DNA from: Pseudothermotoga thermarum DSM 5069
Lineage (GTDB): Bacteria; Thermotogota; Thermotogae; Thermotogales; DSM-5069
DNA: 64,000 nucleotides
NCBI RefSeq assembly: GCF_000217815.1
Contig: NC_015707.1
Span: 1,910,014-1,974,013, forward strand
Direction of reading: 5' to 3'
This document shows positions 55,953-64,000 of this stretch, piece by piece. The notes under the pieces are model-generated. The model saw nothing but the letters and a program-made list of their open reading frames with translations, did no database searches and was not told the origin of the DNA. Numbering within the stretch: the stretch's first letter is position 1; each line of letters opens with the position of its first letter. The translations under genes and the position numbers were made by a program.

Positions 55953-56259
55953 TCTTTACAGCGGTACCGTAAGCTATAACTTCGGCTGCACTGCTCATCA
56001 CACTTGCACTGCCAAGTCTTATTCCCACGACGGCATCCGCACCTAGTTTTTCTGCTTCTTTTATCATTCTTTGAATTGCGATGTTGCGTGCTTCTGTTAG
56101 CATTTCCGTGTAAGATTTTATCTCGCCACCTGCCAATGTTTTAAAAGCAGCCGCGATGTCTTTACCGATGTGTTTTGAATGTACAGTGTTTCCCATAACT
56201 AACCCAAGTACTTCAACTATCTCGTATCCAGGCAAATTATCAGTTGTCGCCAGTATCAT
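55939..56259 (-). CDS. YbjQ/UPF0145 family protein
   Basis: 106 residues, beta-alpha repeat forming a pentamer in relatives: TTDNLPGYEIVEVLGLVMGN, SYTEMLTEARNIAIQRM, AEKLGADAVVGIRL. Function unknown, sometimes called heavy-metal-binding. ATG 56259 follows AAGGAGG. Convergent with lysA, overlapping by 14 bases. The permease gene is upstream on the same strand. Confidence 0.9.
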   Translation of the reverse strand: MILATTDNLPGYEIVEVLGLVMGNTVHSKHIGKDIAAAFKTLAGGEIKSYTEMLTEARNIAIQRMIKEAEKLGADAVVGIRLGSASVMSSAAEVIAYGTAVKIKKI

Positions 56260-56282
56260 CTTTACCAACCTCCTTTTCAAAT

Positions 56283-57047
56283 TTAAATTTCTTTTTTCTT
56301 GAATACCCAATAACTTACCAATATAGTTGCTATACTTATTGCCGACAAAACTACTGTGTATTTGATATCGGCTTTTCCTGTTTGAAATATTTTGCTTCCT
56401 AAAATATACGAATAGACGTTCAAATATCGAAGAGGTCTTAAAAGTCCCAAAACCGTTGTACCAGCCAGTATTGCGAAAGAGCCAAGCAAAGGTTTAACTT
56501 GATCAGAGGATACAGCCGACAAAAGTAACGCGATAGAAAACCAAAAAGTTGAACCAACGACAACATGAACTGTAAAAGCTGGTATGTAGTTGTAAGCGAA
56601 AGATTTTTCAGCAAAGAAAGAGTAAGCAGCCGGTAAAATTGAGAAAATGATGGTTTCAACAATCAAAATCAACAACGCAAGAAAAGTTTTCAAAAAGAAG
56701 ACTTTTTCTCTACTACTTCGTGCAAGTAAAAACTCTATGGTGCCATTTTCATATTCTCTCGAAAAAAGTGGGAAAGCCATTATGACGGCTATTATTGGTA
56801 CGATCTGACCCAAATTTTTCCCAAACCACTGTGAGTAGATGAAAAAGCTCCAATCGTTCAATTTTTCGACGAATTCTTTTGGCAGTAATTTCCTCACGAA
56901 TTCCGGTAGAACCTGTTCATTGGTATATTGTTCGAGCATTGAAACTGCAAGCTTTTGAAACGGTGCAATTAGAAAGAACAAGGCAACTACCAAGAAGAAG
57001 ATGAACAAGGATCGAAATTTCATGTCATAAAATTCTTTCTTGATCAT
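56283..57047 (-). CDS. ABC-2 type permease
   Basis: 254-residue membrane protein with about six helices. YENGTIEFLLARSSREKVFFLKTF is the conserved loop (in shorter: NGTIEFLLARSSRE), typical of NatB/YtrC-like export permeases. It overlaps the ATPase by four bases and belongs to the GntR-ATPase-permease operon read leftwards. The substrate may be an antibiotic, lipid or ion. The C-terminal overlap with ybjQ is absent (23-base gap). Confidence 0.85.
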   Translation of the reverse strand: MIKKEFYDMKFRSLFIFFLVVALFFLIAPFQKLAVSMLEQYTNEQVLPEFVRKLLPKEFVEKLNDWSFFIYSQWFGKNLGQIVPIIAVIMAFPLFSREYENGTIEFLLARSSREKVFFLKTFLALLILIVETIIFSILPAAYSFFAEKSFAYNYIPAFTVHVVVGSTFWFSIALLLSAVSSDQVKPLLGSFAILAGTTVLGLLRPLRYLNVYSYILGSKIFQTGKADIKYTVVLSAISIATILVSYWVFKKKEI

Positions 57048-57830
57048 TCTTTCACCCCCTTAACGATTGCCTCAAATATCGCGTTGAAGTTGGCTGGTTC
57101 AACTTTTCCCTTTGCGTTTTCCTTTTTCACAAGGTATATCTTTTCGTCGCTTATTTCCTTGTACAGAAAGCCATTAACAGTTTCATCTTTTGGAACAGCG
57201 CACAGAACATATTTTTCTTTCAAGTTATCGAGTAAATCCATTTCAACGATTTTGCCTTTGACCATTATGGCAACGATGTCAGCCACCATTTCGACTTCTG
57301 AAAGTATATGGCTTGTGTAAAAAAACAGCCTTATTTTCGTAAGCAAGTTGACGGATTTTATCCAAAATTTTGTTGCGCATCAGTGGATCCAATCCCCATG
57401 TTGGCTCATCCAAAAAGTACACATCGACATCTTGAGCCAATATCAGCGAAAGGTATGTTTGCGTCAAGGTACCATGAGAAAGGTTTGCAATTTTTTCTTT
57501 CAAAGGAACTTGAAATTCTTCAAGCAAAGCGAAGGCTTTTTGAGGTGAGAAATTTTTCGTTAAAGCTGAAGTTATTTGAACCATTTTTTCAACCGTTAAA
57601 TGTCGATACAACTCTTTTGTTTCAGGTAGATAGGCAAAAGTTCCTTCAAGTTTGATTTTTCCAGAATCGGGTTTTCTAAAACCAAGGATGCATTTAATCG
57701 TTGTAGTTTTCCCAGCTCCGTTTGGGCCAACTAAAGCGAGTATTTGTCCTCTATCAAGCTTTAAAGAAACCCCATTGACTGCCTTGTTTTGTTTGTATGA
57801 TTTTTGAAGATCTTCAACCACCAGGATCAT
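57044..57830 (-). pseudogene. ABC ATPase split by a +1 frameshift at a T7 run
   Basis: Two frames make one normal ATPase. The first (57830 to 57279) has Walker A GPNGAGKTTT, LSHGTLTQTYLSLIL, YFLDEPTWGLD, then runs out of frame. The second (to 57044) resumes with VFYTSHILSEVE, the H-loop. The switch lies at seven T on the minus strand (57325-57319); six would join the frames. The signature reads SHGTLTQ, unusual too. It could be a true frameshift, a sequencing error in a homopolymer, or transcriptional slippage restoring some protein. It lies between the repressor and permease, both intact. Confidence 0.8.
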
Positions 57831-58195
57831 TTTTCATCCCTCCCAAAAACTTCTTTTATCACGTCGAGCAAAACGTTTTGGTCTATACCTGCCTTTTTAC
57901 ATTCATCGACGACGCGTTTAAACTCGTCCAGCATTTTTGCAACAAAAGTTTCTCTATCCAACTCTGCCACAACGTATCCTTCTCCTCTGACAGGTTGAAG
58001 TACCCCCTCCAAAACCAATTCTCTGTAAGCTCTGGCAACCGTGTTCAAATTCACTCCTAAATCCTCCGCGAGGGATCTTATCGATGGGACAAAATCACCC
58101 TTCTTCAAAATTCCAACAGATATGAGGGCTTTTATTTTCTCTTTTATTTGTTTATAAACAGGTACGTGCGAAGAGAAATCAACCGAAAACCACAC
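57827..58195 (-). CDS. GntR-family repressor, YtrA type
   Basis: 122 residues. Winged helix at SHVPVYKQIKEKIKALI, VPSIRSLAEDLGVNLNTVARAY (in parts) and EGVLQPVRGEGYVV, with a short C-terminal dimer helix as in YtrA. Probably represses its own ABC operon, opening in response to the exported compound or cell-wall stress. GTG 58195 after GGTGAG is the preferred start; GTG 58207 coincides with the expected transcript start. A palindrome covers the -10. Confidence 0.87.
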   Translation of the reverse strand: MWFSVDFSSHVPVYKQIKEKIKALISVGILKKGDFVPSIRSLAEDLGVNLNTVARAYRELVLEGVLQPVRGEGYVVAELDRETFVAKMLDEFKRVVDECKKAGIDQNVLLDVIKEVFGRDEK

Positions 58196-58209
58196 CCATC
58201 TCACCACAG

Positions 58210-58242
58210 TGTAATATTACAACATTACAGTATAATTGTCAA
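58210..58242 (-). promoter_or_regulatory. Promoter and palindromic operator of the GntR-ABC operon
   Basis: On the minus strand TTGACA (58242-58237), 17-base spacer, TAATAT (58219-58214). The perfect palindrome TGTAATATTACA (58210-58221) contains the -10, ideal for repression by the dimeric GntR product. Confidence 0.78.
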
Positions 58243-58370
58243 CAGGTCAAAAATTCTATTAGTCGCTTTTTTGCAAAGTTCAATTGAGATCTGAAAAAGC
58301 TCTTGGGAATTTCGTGGGGAAGATCGAAAAATTTTACAACTTTACAAAACGGCAAAGTTGTGATAAAATA

Positions 58371-58394
58371 AAAGGGAGCTTTGACAGCTCCCTT
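58371..58394 (-). terminator. Terminator after tRNA-Met
   Basis: On the minus strand GGGAGCT/AGCTCCC stem (58392-58386 with 58380-58374), 5-base loop, followed by TTTTATTTTAT. Confidence 0.82.
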
Positions 58395-58470
58395 TGGTGG
58401 GCTCGGGTGGAGTCGAACCACCGACCGCCCGGTTATGAGCCGGGCGCTCTACCAGTTGAGCTACGAGCCC
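58395..58470 (-). tRNA. tRNA-Met (CAT)
   Basis: Minus strand: acceptor GGGCTCG/CGAGCCC, anticodon arm CCCGG-CTCATAA-CCGGG giving CAT, T-arm GGTGG-TTCGACT-CCACC, encoded CCA. Elongator or initiator, or the tRNA-Ile (CAT) substrate of TilS, cannot be settled by eye. Confidence 0.93.
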
Positions 58471-58481
58471 GTAACCGTTTT

Positions 58482-58516
58482 TCATTATACATCCTAACCC
58501 TTGACTGTGTCAAGGG
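58482..58516 (-). promoter_or_regulatory. Promoter of tRNA-Met with overlapping inverted repeat
   Basis: Minus strand TTGACA, 18-base spacer, TATAAT. The -35 lies inside CCCTTGAC-TGT-GTCAAGGG (58498-58516), a perfect 8-bp inverted repeat, giving a TTGAC element on each strand. Confidence 0.7.
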
Positions 58517-58539
58517 TCATATAAAAGGCGGTGATTACC

Positions 58540-58728
58540 TTGGATCTGAACGTTTTAAACCTTGATCCAGTGAAAAGGCTTTTAAGGTCTTATCCGCGGA
58601 TCGTCGTCATCAAAGCCGCTTTACAAGTTCTAAGATCTGGAAGACAAATAAACACCGAAAACATAGAAAAAGCCATAAATGATATAATGAATAACGAAAA
58701 GGATGATGAAGAAGAAGGCAGGGACTAG
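58540..58728 (+). CDS. Small acidic-tailed protein of unknown function
   Basis: 62 residues. A helical body (PVKRLLRSYPRIVVIKAAL, SGRQINTENIEKAINDIM) ends in NEKDDEEEGRD. No family recognised. TTG 58540 after GGCGGTGAT. A strong hairpin begins within its last codons. It precedes tldD by 35 bases and may be in its operon. Confidence 0.55.
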   Translation: MDLNVLNLDPVKRLLRSYPRIVVIKAALQVLRSGRQINTENIEKAINDIMNNEKDDEEEGRD

Positions 58729-58743
58729 ATCCCTGCCTTCTTC
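58711..58743 (+). terminator. Strong hairpin across the stop of the small gene
   Basis: GAAGAAGGCAGGGA/TCCCTGCCTTCTTC, 14 perfect base pairs, loop CTAGA containing the TAG stop. The T-tail is weak, so it may stabilise or attenuate rather than end transcription. Confidence 0.7.
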
Positions 58744-58763
58744 AATAGGAAGGAGGGAAAGTT

Positions 58764-60209
58764 GTGCAAGAAAAGCTCCAAAAGCTTTTGCAGTTCCTTG
58801 TAAGTCGTGGTAGCAGGTACGCCGATGCCAGATATGAAGAACACGTTGAGCAGGAGTTATTGGTTGAAAACGGTGTCCTTAAATCTACAACTTATGTGAC
58901 TCATTCGGGAGTAGGGATTAGGGTTCTTTACGGAAACGGTTGGGGATTTGCAGCCACCGATGAAAAAGGTGAAACTGCCTTGGAAAAAACTGCACTCAAA
59001 GCTCTTGAAATAGCTCAAAGTTCCGATAGGAGAGCTAAAAAGCCCGTTCTTCTTGCGCCCGAGCCGGTTCACAAGGCAACTTTTAGATCGCCTGCTGCAA
59101 TTGATCCATTCCAGATATCGGACAAAGAAAAAATAGATTTGCTCAAACAAGTCACCTTAAAAGCCAAACAAGTTGAAGGAGTTGTGCGTGCAACTGGTTC
59201 AATGCGATTCAAAAAGATTAGAAAGCTTTTTGTAAGCACCGAAGGGTCGATTATAGAACAAGAGATAACTATATCCGGTGCAGGAATAGCTGCACAGGCA
59301 GTTGGTGAAGGGGGATTTCAAACAAGGTCCTATCCTGCGAGCTTTGGAGGGGATCATTCTACCCGAGGATGGGAATTTGTTTTGGACATGAATTTAATTG
59401 AAAACGCCGAAAGAATTGCGCAAGAAGCTGTTCAACTGGTCAGCGCTCCAACGATTGAACCAGGGGAGTACGACATTGTAATCAGTGGAAATCAACTGGC
59501 TCTTCAGATACACGAATCCTGTGGACATCCTTCTGAACTCGATCGTGTGATGGGTTCGGAATTGAGCTTTGCAGGTGGAAGCTTTTTAACTCCCGATAAA
59601 CTGAACAACTTTAAGTATGGAAGCGAGCACATAAACATAACAGCCGATGCAACTATTCCTGGAGGACTGGGAAGTTTTGGATTTGACGACGAAGGCGTTG
59701 AAGCACAACGAACTTACATAGTCAAGGAAGGAATTTTCGTTGGATACCTTATGGACAGACAAACGGCTACAGAACTTGGGTTGAGGTCAAACGGCGCAGC
59801 ACGTGCAGACAGCTGGTCGCATTTACCAATAATAAGGATGACGAATATAAATCTTCTGCCAGGAAAGTATACGTTGGAAGAGTTGATATCCGGCATTGAC
59901 TACGGCTTTTTGCTGGATACCAACAAAAGTTGGTCAATCGATGATCTTAGGTTGAACTTTCAATTTGCAACCGAGATAGCTTACGAAATAAAATCCGGTC
60001 GTTTGACCGGCAGGATTTTCAAAAACCCAGTTTATTACGATATAACACCGATGTTTTGGAACAAATGTGATGGTGTGGCAAATGAGAAATATTGGAGAGT
60101 TTGGGGGGTTCCAAATTGCGGAAAAGGGCAACCAATGCAGGTGATGCATGTCGGGCACGGTGCTTCTTACGCAAGGTTCAGAAGGGTGAAGGTAGGTGTT
60201 AAGGGATGA
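58764..60209 (+). CDS. tldD: TldD-family metallopeptidase
   Basis: 481 residues. HESCGHPSE (HExxxH, zinc) in the C-terminal half identifies TldD, which with TldE degrades or matures peptides (microcin B17, CcdA in E. coli). N-terminal half begins YADARYEEHVEQELLVENG. GTG 58764 after AGGAGGG. The partner gene overlaps its stop by four bases. Confidence 0.92.
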   Translation: MQEKLQKLLQFLVSRGSRYADARYEEHVEQELLVENGVLKSTTYVTHSGVGIRVLYGNGWGFAATDEKGETALEKTALKALEIAQSSDRRAKKPVLLAPEPVHKATFRSPAAIDPFQISDKEKIDLLKQVTLKAKQVEGVVRATGSMRFKKIRKLFVSTEGSIIEQEITISGAGIAAQAVGEGGFQTRSYPASFGGDHSTRGWEFVLDMNLIENAERIAQEAVQLVSAPTIEPGEYDIVISGNQLALQIHESCGHPSELDRVMGSELSFAGGSFLTPDKLNNFKYGSEHINITADATIPGGLGSFGFDDEGVEAQRTYIVKEGIFVGYLMDRQTATELGLRSNGAARADSWSHLPIIRMTNINLLPGKYTLEELISGIDYGFLLDTNKSWSIDDLRLNFQFATEIAYEIKSGRLTGRIFKNPVYYDITPMFWNKCDGVANEKYWRVWGVPNCGKGQPMQVMHVGHGASYARFRRVKVGVKG

Positions 60210-61537
60210 GAGGAGAAAATTACTACAGAAATATTTTTAGGATACTTTACGAGAACTTCGTTGGCTTAAACTATCTAGCCGTTGTGAGTGAATCAGAATC
60301 CGCTTTGACAAGGTTTGCAAACAGTCAGATTCACCAGAATGTTTCAGAAAAGAAAAGCACCTTGACGATGCTTGTCACAAAAGACAACAAGGTCGTTTGT
60401 TCGACTACAAACGATTTGACGATAAACGGGTTGAAAGCCTTGAAAGCCAGGCTTGAAGCCATGTTGGAAAACGCAACTCCGCTTGATTATCAGTTTAAGT
60501 TACCGGATTTGACGGTTGCTTATCCAGTTGAAAACGTTGACGAATCAGTTAAAAACGCTTCGGCTGAAACTAGGGCTGGTATTTTCGACAAAATACTCTC
60601 GGCGTGTGGTAACGATGTTCAAGCTTTTGGATACATTGAAGATGAAATAACTGAAATCTGTGTGGTTTCATCCAACGGTATGTTTTTGTACCAGGCGGGA
60701 TCAAAAGTGAGTTTCAACTTTGTTCCTTTGAAAGATTCCGCAAGTGGTTACGTTTCTTCCTGTGCAAAAGGTTATAAAGATTTAAATCTTGAGGAGAAAA
60801 TAAAAAGAGCGGTTGAATTTGCTAGGATGTCGGTTAACCCCGTTGAGATCGATCCAGGGACGTACACTGTGATTCTTGGTCCAGAAGCGGTTGCAGATTT
60901 GTTCACATACTTTGTATACGCTTGCACAAACGGGTATATGCACGAACTTGGAATGAGTTCTTCGGTTAAGTTCCTTGGACAGAAGATAGGACCAGATGAA
61001 CTCAACGTTTTTGACGATCCTTATCATCCTGATCAAATACCGCTTTCATTCGATATGTGTGGCAAAAAGAGAGAAAGGATACCGATAATAGAAAACGGAG
61101 TCTTCAAAAACGTCCTTTATCCTTACGGAGCAGCTTTGAGATTTGGTAAAAAACCAACGGGTCATACCATTTCTTTGGAAAACATGGACTATGCAATGGC
61201 ACCAAATTTGGTCGTGGCTGCGGGAAGTCAGCCGCTTGAAGAAATGTTGGCGAGCACCGAGAGTGGAATTTTTGTGAACACTTTTCATTATATGAACGTT
61301 GTGGATCCACACGAAGCTATTTTCACTGGTATGACAAGGCATGGTACGTTCTTGATAGAAAAAGGCAAATTGACCAAGCCCATCAAGAACATGAGGTTCA
61401 ACATAAAGTTTTTCGATTTTGCCAAAAATTTGATAGCCATATCCAAGGAAACCGAAACGGTCGCGGGAAGCTATTTCCCAATCGTTGCACCGTATATGAA
61501 GGTGGCCAACTTCAATTTTACTTCAAAAACGGCTTAG
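60206..61537 (+). CDS. TldE/PmbA-family protein
   Basis: 443 residues, the non-zinc partner of TldD. Typical parts are EIDPGTYTVILGPEAVADLF, MSSSVKFLGQKIG, GKKPTGHTISLENM and a last ~60-residue domain. It lacks HExxxH. ATG overlaps tldD by ATGA; the heterodimer is likely cytoplasmic and acts on peptides. Confidence 0.9.
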   Translation: MRGENYYRNIFRILYENFVGLNYLAVVSESESALTRFANSQIHQNVSEKKSTLTMLVTKDNKVVCSTTNDLTINGLKALKARLEAMLENATPLDYQFKLPDLTVAYPVENVDESVKNASAETRAGIFDKILSACGNDVQAFGYIEDEITEICVVSSNGMFLYQAGSKVSFNFVPLKDSASGYVSSCAKGYKDLNLEEKIKRAVEFARMSVNPVEIDPGTYTVILGPEAVADLFTYFVYACTNGYMHELGMSSSVKFLGQKIGPDELNVFDDPYHPDQIPLSFDMCGKKRERIPIIENGVFKNVLYPYGAALRFGKKPTGHTISLENMDYAMAPNLVVAAGSQPLEEMLASTESGIFVNTFHYMNVVDPHEAIFTGMTRHGTFLIEKGKLTKPIKNMRFNIKFFDFAKNLIAISKETETVAGSYFPIVAPYMKVANFNFTSKTA

Positions 61538-61572
61538 AAAAAACTAAGGTTTTGAATTTTTTGAAGGAACAC

Positions 61573-61601
61573 TTGATTTTTAACTTTAACGGTTATATAA
61601 T
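61573..61601 (+). promoter_or_regulatory. Promoter of tRNA-Thr
   Basis: TTGATT (61573-61578), 17-base spacer, TATAAT (61596-61601), 22 bases before the tRNA. Confidence 0.82.
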
Positions 61602-61623
61602 AATTTTCGCGAAGTAAATGAGA

Positions 61624-61699
61624 GCCAGCGTAGCTCAATGGGCAGAGCGGCGCATTCGTAATGCGCAGGTTGGGGGTTCGAGTCCCTTCGCTGGCTCCA
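61624..61699 (+). tRNA. tRNA-Thr (CGT)
   Basis: Acceptor GCCAGCG/CGCTGGC, anticodon arm GCGCA-TTCGTAA-TGCGC giving CGT, CCA encoded. Confidence 0.95.
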
Positions 61700-61725
61700 A
61701 TTTTTTTGTAAAAGGGTGTTCAAAC

Positions 61726-63060
61726 TTGCCTCTCGATGAACTTGAACTTCGTGTCCTTAACTTTGTTCAAGATCACTTACTCATTCCCCCTGGATCCAAA
61801 GTTTTGGTGGCTCTTTCTGGTGGGATGGATTCCGTTTGTCTTCTCAGCGTTCTTTTGAACATAAGACAAAAAATTGGTTTTGAAATTGCTGCAGCACATT
61901 TGAATCACATGATAAGACCAACAGCTGCGCGCGATGAAGAATTCGTAAAGCAGCTTTGCAAAGAATTCAACGTGGAGCTTTACGTTGAAAAGTTCGATGT
62001 TCTTGCTTTTTGTAAACAAGAAAAAGTTGGGATAGAGGAAGGTGCACGCATCGTCAGATACCAATTTTTGGAAAAGGTTAGAAAAAAGTCTTCTTCAGAT
62101 TTGATAGCACTCGCTCACAACTTAAACGATCTTGTTGAAACCATGGTTCATCGTGTAGTCAGAGGGACAGGGTTAACAGGTCTTGTGTGCATGAAATCAA
62201 AGGATGGAGCAAAGATAAGACCACTTTTGTACACAACAAGGGAGGAGATAGAAAGTTATGTTCATAGAAAAAGTTTACCGTACGTTGAGGATGAAACCAA
62301 CTACGATCTCACGTATACCAGAAATTACATAAGACACAAAGTGATCCCGCTGTTAAAGCAGATGAATCCAAATTTAGAAAACACTCTGAAACAGCTGCAT
62401 TTTTCATCGATTCTTCTTGAAAAACACGTAACACGAATTTTAGAAAATGCAAAAGTAGTGAAATTAACGGATCGTATGGTTTTTTCCATCGAAGGGTGTG
62501 ATGAATTTGAAATCGTTGAGATTTTGAAATATTGTGCAGAAAGCTTTGGAGTTTGTTTGGCTTTTAGACAAATTGAAGATTTTTTAAAGTCGATTGGAAA
62601 AACATCTTTTTCATTGCGCGTTGCGGACGATCTTTGGCTCAAGAAGGGATTTGAATTTGTAAGCGTTGAGAAAACTAAAGAAATCGTTTCATTTTTGGAG
62701 CTCAGCGAGTTTGGTGTCTACAATTTCAATGGTTGGATTTTCAAACTGAGTGACAAGGTTGAATCGAAGCAATGGATAGAACTTGAAAAAGGCAAAAGTT
62801 TTATTAGAACGCGCAGACCAGGCGATAAGATAGGGAAAGTTAAATTGAAGGATTTGATGATTGATTCAAAAATTCCTGAATTTTTGAGGAACGAGTATCC
62901 CATCGTCTGTTCAAATGATAAAATAATATGGATACCTTATGTCTACAAAAGTGAGGAACAAAAAGGTTGTGGAATATTCCTAAATCTGATTTTCGATCCA
63001 TATGAGTGTATACTAAAGATGGAAAATCGTGAAAGGAGGAAAAGGTTTGAACGGCGGTAG
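61726..63060 (+). CDS. tilS: tRNA(Ile)-lysidine synthetase
   Basis: Modifies C34 of tRNA-Ile (CAT) to lysidine. 444 aa. PP-loop [13 protein letters not shown], then [12 protein letters not shown] and the region [16 protein letters not shown]-terminal domain [20 protein letters not shown] (in parts). TTG 61726 after AAAGGGTGTT is preferred. An in-frame ATG-like start at 61618 would run through the tRNA-Thr and is rejected. It overlaps ftsH by 14 bases, a common tilS-ftsH order. Confidence 0.93.
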   Translation: MPLDELELRVLNFVQDHLLIPPGSKVLVALSGGMDSVCLLSVLLNIRQKIGFEIAAAHLNHMIRPTAARDEEFVKQLCKEFNVELYVEKFDVLAFCKQEKVGIEEGARIVRYQFLEKVRKKSSSDLIALAHNLNDLVETMVHRVVRGTGLTGLVCMKSKDGAKIRPLLYTTREEIESYVHRKSLPYVEDETNYDLTYTRNYIRHKVIPLLKQMNPNLENTLKQLHFSSILLEKHVTRILENAKVVKLTDRMVFSIEGCDEFEIVEILKYCAESFGVCLAFRQIEDFLKSIGKTSFSLRVADDLWLKKGFEFVSVEKTKEIVSFLELSEFGVYNFNGWIFKLSDKVESKQWIELEKGKSFIRTRRPGDKIGKVKLKDLMIDSKIPEFLRNEYPIVCSNDKIIWIPYVYKSEEQKGCGIFLNLIFDPYECILKMENRERRKRFERR

Positions 63061-64000
63061 ACCAAACTATATATCTTTGATATTTGCTGTTTTGATGATA
63101 CTTTCGCTGTTTTGGTTGGTTAGGTCTTTTTATCTTCAAACCCAACCAACCTCAAAGATGAGCTTTAGCGACTTCATAGCCCTTGCTTACGAGGAACCAA
63201 CGAAAATAGCAGAAGTGGTTATAAAAGATGATGGAACCTTAAAAGTGATGACGAAAAGAGGAGAATACTACGAAATCTACGCACCATGGTTCAGCCAAGA
63301 TGTTGAAACAATCAAAAAGTTGAGCGAAAAAGGAGTAAGAGTGATAGGTGAAAAGGGAACGAGCAGTTCCTTTTGGATTAACTTGATAGGAAATGTACTG
63401 CTCGTTGGATTTTTGATCTTCATGTTCATGTTCATGATGAGAGCAATTTCTGGAAGAAACAACCAAGCTTTCACCTTCACTCGAAGTAGAGCGCAGATGA
63501 TCAAACCTGGACAAACTCGAGTGACCTTCAAAGATGTGGCAGGTGTGGATGAAGCGATAGAGGAGTTAAAGGAAACCGTTTTGTTTTTGAAAGACCCTGC
63601 TAGGTTTGCCAAAATCGGGGCTAGGATGCCTAAAGGTATACTTCTTGTTGGACCTCCTGGGACTGGTAAAACTTTGCTTGCAAGGGCTGTCGCAGGCGAA
63701 GCAAATGTTCCATTTTTCCACATAAGTGGTTCTGATTTTGTCGAACTGTTCGTTGGCGTTGGAGCAGCAAGAGTCAGGGACCTTTTCAACCAGGCGAAGG
63801 CTAATTCTCCATGTATAATCTTCATCGATGAAATCGATGCTGTTGGAAGGCACAGGGGTGCTGGCTTGGGCGGCGGACACGACGAAAGGGAGCAAACTCT
63901 CAACCAGCTTTTGGTGGAAATGGATGGCTTTGATGTTAGACAAGGCATAGTGGTCATGGCTGCGACGAACAGGCCTGACATATTGGACCCAGCTTTACTT
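63047..64000 (+). CDS. ftsH: ATP-dependent zinc metalloprotease FtsH, C-terminus cut off by window edge
   Basis: Membrane AAA protease degrading damaged membrane and regulatory proteins. From TTG 63047 (seven bases after GGAGG), 318 codons fit exactly to the edge. Two membrane segments ([35 protein letters not shown]) flank a periplasmic part. The AAA domain has Walker A GPPGTGKT, pore loop about [13 protein letters not shown], Walker [12 protein letters not shown], and sensor 1 [10 protein letters not shown]. The HEXGH zinc site would lie off the right edge. Confidence 0.95.
   Translation, partial: MNGGRPNYISLIFAVLMILSLFWLVRSFYLQTQPTSKMSFSDFIALAYEEPTKIAEVVIKDDGTLKVMTKRGEYYEIYAPWFSQDVETIKKLSEKGVRVIGEKGTSSSFWINLIGNVLLVGFLIFMFMFMMRAISGRNNQAFTFTRSRAQMIKPGQTRVTFKDVAGVDEAIEELKETVLFLKDPARFAKIGARMPKGILLVGPPGTGKTLLARAVAGEANVPFFHISGSDFVELFVGVGAARVRDLFNQAKANSPCIIFIDEIDAVGRHRGAGLGGGHDEREQTLNQLLVEMDGFDVRQGIVVMAATNRPDILDPALL

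Noticed and set aside
61618-61725. tilS extended upstream to 61618
   Set aside because: This would translate through the tRNA-Thr gene. TTG 61726 has its own ribosome site and gives the normal length.
63277-63981. 234-codon ORF on the minus strand
   Set aside because: It lies entirely antisense to ftsH, which has clear AAA motifs; a shadow frame.

Overview
This 64 kb window is chromosomal DNA of a hyperthermophilic or thermophilic bacterium of the order Thermotogales. A Pseudothermotoga- or Thermotoga-like genus is my best guess, inferred from protein character rather than from any search. Supporting signs are the very GC-rich rRNA genes inside moderately AT-rich coding DNA, PPi-linked glycolysis (PPi-type phosphofructokinase, membrane pyrophosphatase, pyruvate phosphate dikinase), a DUF1576 protein, SpoVS in a non-sporulating gene context, and frequent TTG/GTG starts behind strong GGAGG sites. 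The 16S 3' end carries the matching anti-Shine-Dalgarno.

Layout. 1-1025: PPi-phosphofructokinase (cut by the left edge). 1200-4395: structured leader and acetyl-branch diaminopimelate/lysine genes. 4451-9953: hppA, an aberrant phosphofructokinase paralogue, serine dehydratase and a DUF2804 protein. 10009-15208: one rRNA operon (16S, tRNA-Ile, tRNA-Ala, 23S, 5S) with promoter, processing stems and terminator. 15224-19635: lipoprotein, serpin, EamA permease, DUF1576 membrane protein, HMA metal chaperone. 19707-25351: a nucleoside-type ABC transporter whose DUF3798 binding-protein gene is cut by an IS6-like element with a perfect 8-bp target duplication. 25365-29257: pyrCKDFE behind an attenuator. 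29258-36307: ferritin-VIT1 protein, uridine kinase, large secreted metallopeptidase, glgA, galT, spoVS. 36332-45622: tRNA-Gly, rpsO, pnp, M16 peptidase, HD-GYP protein, yqeY, mnmE, hup. 45634-50308: ppdK, a methyltransferase and two ECF-type ATPases. 50286-51839: tRNA-Arg, tRNA-Lys and infC-rpmI-rplT. 51852-55952: a Trp/Tyr-type ABC transporter with lysA. 55939-58242: ABC-2 exporter with a YtrA-like repressor, its ATPase frameshifted. 58371-64000: tRNA-Met, tldD/tldE-like pair, tRNA-Thr, tilS and ftsH (cut by the right edge).

The strongest theme is RNA-level control. Three biosynthetic or uptake operons begin with a short unannotated ORF overlapping mutually exclusive hairpins: a Lys-codon leader before dapH, a leader read through a terminator before pyrC, and a leader with a Phe-Ser-Tyr-Ala-Tyr-Trp-Phe run before the trpX-type transporter. 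The last is the best candidate for an undescribed system: ribosome-stalling attenuation of aromatic amino acid uptake. infC (ATC start, L20-like leader), mnmE (apparent ACG start) and rpsO (leader hairpin) add further translational or leader oddities.

All calls come from reading the sequence. Family names rest on remembered motifs, and no database search was run.
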